A DNA stretch of 36,285 nucleotides, taken from NCBI GenBank assembly GCA_010015655.1, contig ML976684.1, positions 97,890 to 134,174 of the forward strand. Direction: 5' to 3'. Below the pieces are notes generated by a model that worked only from the letters and a program-made list of their open reading frames with translations, had not been told where the DNA came from and did not search any database. The translations under genes and the position numbers were made by a program. This document shows, piece by piece, positions 29,402-36,285 of the stretch (positions are counted from its first letter, which is position 1; every line of letters starts with the position of its first letter). Source of the stretch: Bimuria novae-zelandiae CBS 107.79 (Eukaryota > Ascomycota > Dothideomycetes > Pleosporales > Didymosphaeriaceae).

Positions 29402-29581
29402 TGTAAGCAGGTGGGTGGTATGTGTGAAGGTAGTATATTATGTGTGTAATTGTCTAAGTTGCTCTGTGTGTTGTTCTGTGTTGTGTTGTGTGTACATGGA
29501 GTGATCAGAGGCTCGTATATAGAGATAGAGCTGACTCATGAGACTAGTGTCGTCATGTGACATATCTCTGGGCTGCTTACA
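29402..29581 (-). repeat. 5' LTR of Copia 1, intact
   Basis: 180 bp, TGTAAGCAG...CTGCTTACA, with ATAAA following at 29582-29586. It serves as the reference for the interrupted partner LTR. Confidence 0.95.
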
Positions 29582-29586
29582 ATAAA

Positions 29587-32500
29587 AGTTAATACTAAGC
29601 TAAGAAATAACGTTAATACTTATAATCTATAATTATACTAATAAAAAAATAACTTAATTATTTCTTTAAACTACTTTTAGTATTTTTTAACACTAATAGT
29701 GCCTAACGTATTTTTCTTTACATTAGGGACTGCTAAGCGTGTGTTTTAAGACGTACAAGATCACTATTAAAGCGCTCTTTAAATAGCTTTTTACGGGCGA
29801 TAGGTGCGCTACTTATTTAGAATTCTGCCTTTATAGCCTGCTCGAAAATCTCCTCTATTATTATCTTTATTATCCTAACAGTCTCGGCGTAGCTAATACC
29901 TTTAGATTTAAGGTATTTAAGCATAGGTATTGTATTAAGAAGGTTATTATCCTAATGGCTAGCTAGAAAAAGTCTTTCTCTAGCGGCATCCTTAGTAAGT
30001 ATAAGGATAATAGGAATAATCTTTATTAAAGTTAAAAATCTACTAGTAGTGTTAGTATTAGTAATTTTAATTAAATTAATAAGTCTTTTACTATAGGTAT
30101 AAAAAAGCTAGTTAAGTATTATTTTATTATTTATTAGATACTAGATCTTTATTAGGATCCGAGATCCAGGGCAGGCTGTGCCGGTTTTGTATCTAATTCC
30201 TCATGTCATTCGCCAGGAATGACTGGTCATTGGCGACTACGCCGCAGGGCGCTAAGTCACGTAACTGCTCTCTAGAGAGTGCTCTGTAGAGAGCGCTCGC
30301 CAACGAGTAGGATCAAGTCAAGTATATAGGAACGTAAATATAAGCCTTTATATTTATATTTAACTTATTTATTAATCTACTGTTTAGATTTAACTTTGGC
30401 TCTTATTAATTTATTTATACTATATATACTTTTAATACTAACGCTCTTACCTAAGTACTAATCTTAAATCTCTTTTAAACTAGCTATCCGTAGGGGCTTA
30501 ATATTTTAAACACCCTTAATATAAGCGTTAATGATACCCTTTTTACTAATACGATAGATACTTAAATAGATACTTTTAAAGAGTAAGTATTACTATAGCT
30601 AGGAAAAGAATAAAAAGCTTTTATAAAAAGCCTAACTTCTTTTATAGTAAATATAATTATACGGAACTATAGATCTTGTAACTTAACCTATACTTTTATA
30701 AAATAGAAAAAGAATAAGAAAATACTAATATGACTATATTTACTTTTACTTATATAAAAAGAGATGCCTTTAAGTAGATTTAATTTTACGTTACTTAATA
30801 CCTAGCTAGCGCTAATATAGAGGGCAACGCTATAAATAAAATTATAAAAAATTATGATACTTTTTATACTAGAGTTAAATAATACTTTAAAATTACTAAC
30901 TAAGAAGCTATTGCCGAACAAGCTATTTAATAATTTAAGTGGGCTTATTTAGTAGCTACATATAAATATAAATTTCTCAAGAATACTAACTAAGTTAAAT
31001 AAAATAATACTAGTCTTATAACTATATTTTATAAGGGATTAAAGTAACATATGCGTAAAAAACTATTACGTAATAGAGTAAAGATTAATACCTTATAAGC
31101 GATCGCAGTAGAAGTAACTCGAATTAATAATAAATAGTATAAACTAGAATAAGACCTACGCTAGAACTAAGATAAAAAGAAAAGTTATAAAATACCTACT
31201 AGAAAAATTTATTACCATAACTCTAAATAATAGCTATAGCGTAAAAACTAAGTTAATTATAGTTACTAACTAATAGAAGAAATCTTATACTAATAAGTTA
31301 ACGTAATAGAGAAAAAAACAGGAAAGATTAAAGGCTTTTATAAGTCTAACTAAGGACGTATCCTAGATAGAACCTATAGACAAGGGACTAGGACCCGCCT
31401 TTGCTATATATATATATATAACAAACTAGGCCACATAGCCAGGAACTACAGATCTAAGAACAAGATTATTAGATAGTTAAACGTACTAACTACTAAAGAT
31501 GCTAATACAACTAACAAGGAATAGTAAGTAGTTAACGCTATTAAGTAAATTAATATCTAAAATAAGGGTTTAGAATGATTAGGATCCCCTAACTTATAGC
31601 TTTATAAGGATATATATAAAAGTTTAAATAAGAAAACGATAGAGCTAGTACCTGAATTTCTTACGCCTTATCCTAGCTAGAGTAAACTAGTTACTAATAA
31701 AATAATAAATATTTTTAACTTCTTAGAAAAATACTACCTAAGGGAAGGAGACTTTAGCTTTAGAGTAACAAAATAATAAGATAAAAACTATAAAGCAACA
31801 CTACACTACGCTTACTAATTTAACTTAGTTAGTAAAATAGTATAAGAATAGGCAGATTACTACTATAAAAATAAAAATCTTTAGAAGAAGTATCTAAACA
31901 AAAACCTAAACTATAAACTATAGTATGACTTAGACTACTATAACCCTACGCATAGAACTATACGATAGACCCTTTATAAGAAAATTAATATACTATATAT
32001 TATTAAGCTGAAGAATATAGTTAATTTTCCCTTAACATACCTATAGTATATGTAAGAGTAGTTTAATTACCTTATTATCCGTTGTAACATTTATCTTTAG
32101 GATAAACAAGAAATAAGATACTTTTTATATTATAATAAAGTACTAAACTAAGCATATATTATTACTAATTAATAGGAAATACGAGTTAGACGAATAGTAA
32201 ATATATTTATACCCTAGTTACATAATATAAGGGACTGGGTGATTAAGAAGCCAAAGGTGTTAGAAGAATACTTATAATTTAATAAAGAGTCTAAAGTTAA
32301 GCTTTAGGCGTTAAACTTATATATCTAGGATTTATATAACTAAGGGTTAAGGATCTAAGGTAATAACTAGGCGTAGCCTATTATATACCTCCCTTTCCTT
32401 TATTAAGGATAAAGAAAAAATTTTACGTCTTACCTTACTATATCGCTTTGCGATTATTTTATTATCTACTTATAATTCTCTTACTATTATAAACCTCTTA

Positions 32501-32780
32501 CTAGTTTTATTCTCGCGTGTCTAATTTTATATTCTTACTATAAGTAGTTACTATAGTGGCGTGTTCGCGCTAGTACGTTTACTTATTATTATGTATATAA
32601 AATCGCTTTTTGCCTAGCTTCTAAACCTTACTTTTTGATACTTTTTTAATCTTAACTTCGTGCGCTGTAATGTCTTACTTTTAGCCTAGTTTTTTTTTAC
32701 TTTATAATCTAATTCCTCTCCCTATTTTAATAAAATAGCTAGTCCTTCGCGTAATAGCCACGCGATAAGGACTCTTAAGT
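29587..32780 (+). repeat. Right part of the old AT-rich, RIP-like retroelement relic
   Basis: Very AT-rich with stops everywhere. On the + strand near 31405-31460 a degraded zinc knuckle can be read (YNKLGHIARNYRSKN, where Cys positions now read Tyr), and near 31930-31990 NPTHRTIRWTLYKKIN resembles a His/Trp motif seen downstream of gag in some fungal retroelements. On the minus strand near 29790-29990 there is another coding-like remnant (LKYLKSKGISYAETVRIIK). A GC-richer island at 30150-30330 contains the perfect palindrome CTCTCTAGAGAG. Several elements may be fused here; I cannot set their borders. Confidence 0.6.
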
Positions 32781-32989
32781 TGTCAGATTTTTCAGGTTAT
32801 CAAGGATGGATGATAATTGTCTGTGTGTCACAGTATGGGGTCTGATGAAGAAGTGATCATGTTAATAGATTCGATGTTTTTTCTTCTAAAGCTGGTTAAC
32901 GCCTCCTGTTTAAAGTTCCTGTCTGTGCGTCATGTGTAATAGCCCCTGACCTCTTCTAGCCTAGGTTCTCTACTACATATAATCTGACA
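32781..32989 (-). repeat. 3' LTR of Copia 2
   Basis: 209 bp beginning TGTCAGATT and ending AATCTGACA, perfect inverted ends. It is followed by CACCCCTTTAGC, which on the minus strand is a purine-rich AAAGGGGTG tract preceding the LTR, so the element runs leftward. Its partner LTR is outside the window or lost. Confidence 0.85.
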
Positions 32990-33039
32990 CACCCCTTTAG
33001 CTTAGAGCAATCCATTGATTCAAGCTGCACATGCTAAGG

Positions 33040-35869
33040 TTATATAAAGGAGAGGTCGTTAAATTAATCTTAAATCTCCTCCAGAGGTGCTTCACGTGCT
33101 ACCTTTTAATCTCTTATCTCTACCAGTCCTAAATGGTCCAAAAAGGCTGGCCACTTGTTTACTAGGAGTGTCTTTGTAAGGCCATCTGCAATTATATCTT
33201 TAGATCGTGTGTACTTCACATCGATTCTGCCGCCCATGACTTCCTGTCGGAGCCAGTGATTGTAGATATCCACATGCCGTAACTTGGTTTGTAGCTTAGA
33301 AACTTCCTAGGTTACTAGTCTAATGGTCTGCTAGTTGCCGCATTCAATCGTGATTGTCGGGCTAGGTAATTGAACCCTTAGCTCTTTAATTAAGCAAGAC
33401 GTAAAGATGGCTTCTTTAGCTACTTATAAAAGTGCCAAGAGTTTAGCTTCTGTGGTTAATGTTGTAACAGTCTCCTGTTTACTAGCTCTCTACGTAATAA
33501 GTCCATTAAATAGTTTAATAGCATATCCTTGTAAGCTCTTGCGGTCTAGTGTATTATTAGCGAATAAGGCATCACTAGCTACTTGCAAGGAATTACCTCT
33601 ACTAACTTAGAGCGTTATCTACTTCGTGTCGTTAAGATATAACAAGACTCGGTCGGCAGCATGGTGGTGCTCTAGTCCTGGATTTGCAAGGAATCTGGCT
33701 AGTTAAGAGGTTACAAAGGCGATATCTAGTCGCGTGCTAATAGCTATATACAATAGTGATCTAATCTTGCGTTAATACTTGTTAATTTCTAAGGGTGAAG
33801 CTAGTCCTTCTCTTAGCTTAAGCTTCCCTATTGCCATTAGAGTATCGTGCCGGATTGTTCGGTCGTCGATTAGGCGGCTAATTTTGTCGCAGTATAAAGC
33901 CTAGGAGAGTTAAATAAGTCGTTTCTAACAATCTCTAATCACTTTAATCCCTAGGAACTATTATAGGCTTTCTCTACCTATTATTAAGTACTTCTTCTTA
34001 AGTTGCTCTACGGCTTACTGCGCTTCGTAGGTTTTAGATTTTTAGTACGCAAGGATAATATCGTCCACGTAAAAGAAAATAATAATCCCGTCCTTAATTA
34101 TACAGCAGCGCTTATAGGGTACACTCTAGAACCTAAGTTAAGTAAGCGTCGCTGTGAATTCCTTCTGCCAGAGTAATAGAGAGATTCTTAGTCCATACAA
34201 GGCTTTTTAAACTTTCAAGATAGTGCCGGGTTTTCCATACCATTATAGCATTCGCATGTATACTTCTCTGTCTAGTAATGCGTGCACAAATGCGTTAGTA
34301 ACGTTATATTATGTTAGTTCAAGATTATATTTAGCCGCGATAGCTATAAGCAGTCGAAAGGAACGTCCTACTAGTGTCGCTACGTAGGTGTCCTAGGAGG
34401 TAATATTACGTTATTAGTCTCCTCTAACTACTAGTCGTGCTTTGCACTTGATGAATTAGTGGTGTTTATTAAACTTATACACATACACCTACATGCAATC
34501 TAGGATCTGTTGTCCCGTCGCCTTTGCGGTCTTATATAGTACTTCCACCCATAACTTCATGATTTTATAACTGTCTAGGTGCAATCGTTATGCTTCCTTA
34601 AACAATTCTCTCATCAGGTGTTCGTCGAGGTTTGTTTTAAATATGGGCGGAGGTGGCAATTGTAATTAGTAAATTTTAATGCCTTTTACAAGTAGTCTCT
34701 TCATCCTTGCTTTGTTAATTAGATCTTCTTTATACTTGCCCACGTTCCTAGCTTTAGTTCCTGCCATGAAGGCTGCCGCCCAGGGAACTGTCTTTAATAA
34801 TTAAATTTCAAGAATGCTTAATACTTCCCTAGTCATTAACTGCGCTAGTAAGGCTGCAGGCGGTGGTGTTGTTAGCAGAGTTAGGTAGTAATCCCTAATC
34901 TTCCGTCCTTAGTGGTAGCCTAGTAGATCCGGCTCTTCGTTATTATTCGTATCATAGTTGATAGTTTCGTCTTTATAAAACAATTTAATTTCTAGTTGGT
35001 GCATAAGTAGCGGTAGCTCGATCGTCTTAATATACGTCGCTATCTCGTCCAGTGTACTATGCATAAGATTGTCCATAAGATCCTCAGTTTTGCCATCAAA
35101 AATTGTATTCTCGTCGAAAATCACGTCCCGCGTGCTAATGACTTTTGCGAGTAAGGGAACCCAGATCCAATAGATGTTGGATAATCAGTATCCTACCAGA
35201 TATCTAATCCATGCCTTCGGATCTAGTCTCTGTAGTTAAGACTTTCCTCTGTGTGTATCATCCGTCATTGCAAACGCTTTGCAACCATAGGCTTTTAAGT
35301 AAGCTAGATTTGGTTTCTTAAATAATGCAATTAATCCATTTGCTAGTAATGCACGTATAAAGAATAGCTCGTATAGCGTCTTCTAGTTGTTCGAGTAGTT
35401 CGGCGTTCGATTGTATAGGTATACTCCGGCTCGTATAATTTCTAGTTAGAGCTCCTATAAAAGGTTCGCGTCTAGGCGCATCGCGCGCGATTTCTCCTTA
35501 TTCACACCCCCTAAGCGTTTAGCGCCCCCGTTCTAAGCTTGTGTATCTAGTGCTAAAGGCTCGACAACTATACCTTGCCCTTGCAACCAGCGTTCGACTT
35601 CGGGCTTAACTATCGTGATCTTATTATCTGATTTAATAATTTTCGGAGTGATATTGTATTAGTTTTTAAGGAATTAGAAGAAGTTCGTTAGTGCGTTAAT
35701 AATTAACTTAGCCATTCGATTGTCAGTGAAGTAGAAATCCCATTAGAACTTCGAGTACTTGTCCGTAATAAGCATCTGGCTCGTCTCCTTGTTAAACGTC
35801 TGCGGTTTATATAAATGGAAATTAATAGCGAGCCTCTCTCCGGGTCCCTGCTTATTATGATTCTGGAAA
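33040..35869 (-). pseudogene. Copia 2 pol remnant: integrase, RT, RNase H
   Basis: Going down from 35869: integrase core with MLITDKYSKF and FYFTDNRMAKLI, then IIKSDNKITIV around 35600 as the second acidic site, and YLYNRTPNYSNN near 35410. The linker VISTRDVIFDENTIF lies near 35110. RT has its catalytic YVDDII at 34054-34071, and RNase H ends with the RHVDIYNHWLRQE and ADGLTKTL motifs near 33190-33270. In-frame TAG/TAA codons interrupt each domain; the longest open stretch on this strand is about 71 codons. Not functional. Confidence 0.85.
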
Positions 35870-35871
35870 TA

Positions 35872-36285
35872 CCTGCTCGACCCACAAATATTAGTCAGTC
35901 ATCCGATCTAGCTTCGGGTGGGGTAATTTGGCAACCTCACCCCAACAACGTTATCCTCCAACGTTGCCCCCATGAACAATATGCCTCATACTCCTGGGAG
36001 ACCTACTGGGCATAGATTGCAGCCCTCGGTGCTGCAGGCAGTACTCGAAAAGTTGGCCGCCGGCCACTCAAATTGCTCAATCCAGAGAACAACAGGCGTC
36101 GCCTGCTCTACTACTAGGAGGATTAAATTGTCGATGGAGTACTTTGGCCAGCCATACGGGCCCCCTGGTGTTCGGCGTGGGCGCCCACCTATACTTAGTC
36201 AGTTTCATAGAGATAAGCTGCTCGAACACCTCAGGGGCAAACCAACCATGTATTTGGACGAGATGCAGGCCTTCTTGTACGACGA
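35872..36285 (+). mobile_element. Tc1/mariner-type transposon, left part only
   Basis: Copia 2 coding sequence ends near a TA at 35870-35871; GC-richer DNA beginning CCTGCTCGACCCAC follows and leads into a transposase start at 35972. The region 35920-35950 holds an imperfect inverted repeat (GGGTGGGGT ... ACCTCACCCC). The right end is outside the window, so the inverted terminal repeat and TA duplication are inferred, not seen. Confidence 0.6.
35972..36285 (+). CDS. Tc1/mariner-type transposase, N-terminal part, runs off the window
   Basis: ATG at 35972 (another in frame at 35981) opens 104 codons with no stop to the window edge. The first 55 residues form a helix-turn-helix-like region (LQAVLEKLAAGHSNCSIQRT, then STTRRIK). 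A GVRRGRPP linker follows, then a second HTH (LLEHLRGKPTMYLDEMQAFL), the pattern of fungal Tc1/IS630-type transposases in which 'P-T-x-Y-L-D-E-M' precedes the DDE core. The catalytic core lies beyond 36285. Unlike every other transposon gene in the window it shows no stop and no AT bias, so it may be recent. Confidence 0.8.
   Translation, partial: MNNMPHTPGRPTGHRLQPSVLQAVLEKLAAGHSNCSIQRTTGVACSTTRRIKLSMEYFGQPYGPPGVRRGRPPILSQFHRDKLLEHLRGKPTMYLDEMQAFLYD

Larger units (their letters stand above)
22125..29581 (-). mobile_element. Full-length Ty1/Copia LTR retrotransposon (Copia 1), nested insertion in its 3' LTR
   Basis: LTRs of 180 bp begin TGTAAGCAG and end CTGCTTACA. The copy at 29402-29581 is unbroken; the other is 22125-22244 plus 24065-24124. 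Both ends are flanked by ATAAA (22120-22124 and 29582-29586), a 5-bp target duplication. Coding order on the minus strand (gag, protease, integrase, RT, RNase H, with integrase before RT) defines Copia. Total length is about 7.46 kb, or about 5.6 kb without the inserted pogo element. Many in-frame stops of the CAA/CAG/CGA-to-TAA/TAG/TGA type indicate RIP. Confidence 0.94.
32781..35869 (-). mobile_element. Second Copia retrotransposon (Copia 2), 5' part cut off
   Basis: Contains the 3' LTR, RNase H, RT and integrase regions of a Ty1/Copia element on the minus strand. It is recognisably Copia until about 35869, where a Tc1-type element begins. Gag, protease and 5' LTR are not seen; they may lie beyond the window. 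Stops are frequent but less dense than in the neighbouring AT-rich relic. Confidence 0.85.

Noticed and set aside
1..36285. CRISPR arrays, bacterial operons, rRNA genes
   Set aside because: No regularly spaced short repeats, no ribosome-binding-site pattern and no rRNA-like sequence were seen; gene structure is that of a fungus.

Overview
The window is nuclear DNA of a filamentous ascomycete, probably Pezizomycotina and perhaps Dothideomycetes. The evidence is short GT-AG introns of about 45-220 bases with CTAAY-like branch points, intron-rich host genes with fungal family signatures, and repeats whose decay looks like repeat-induced point mutation (RIP): C-to-T and G-to-A change, CAA/CAG/CGA turned into stops, and very AT/TA-rich relics. 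All family calls come from reading the sequence; no database search was run.

Layout. 1-350: transposon remnant. 1187-4338 (+): RING / three ZZ-like fingers / SH3 protein, a likely E3 ubiquitin ligase. 4775-13085 (+): a nuclear gene for a probable mitochondrial protein of unknown function. Its first exon is split at a TA by about 6.1 kb of transposons: two abutting pogo/Fot1-like elements (4841-8796 and 8798-10909), the first of which carries a tandem pair of about 0.92 kb repeat units (5720-7576). Taking out the inserted DNA and one TA restores one reading frame that begins with a typical mitochondrial presequence. 13661-15461 (-): a small hypothetical gene and a BTB-domain locus that looks broken. 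15972-16685 (-): dihydrofolate reductase. 17332-20218 (-): a seven-exon PP4 regulatory subunit 3 (PSY2/SMEK) gene. 20426-21295 (-): an open frame I do not recognise.

From about 21296 to the end the window is a transposon nest. An old, heavily mutated AT-rich relic (21296-22119 and 29587-32780) is split by a structurally complete Ty1/Copia retrotransposon on the minus strand (22125-29581; 180-bp LTRs, ATAAA target duplication, primer-binding site matching the anticodon arm of initiator tRNA-Met). The 3' LTR of that Copia is split by a third pogo-like element (22245-24062; TA duplication), which contains a 135-base assembly gap. A second minus-strand Copia (LTR 32781-32989, body to about 35870) is cut by a Tc1/mariner-type element whose undamaged transposase runs off the window end.

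The host genes do not form a pathway: ubiquitin ligation, folate metabolism and PP4 phosphatase targeting are ordinary housekeeping functions. The most interesting signals are the transposon insertion inside a mitochondrial targeting sequence with the rest of the gene still open, the dimeric insert with 13-bp flanking repeats, and the readable order of nested insertions.
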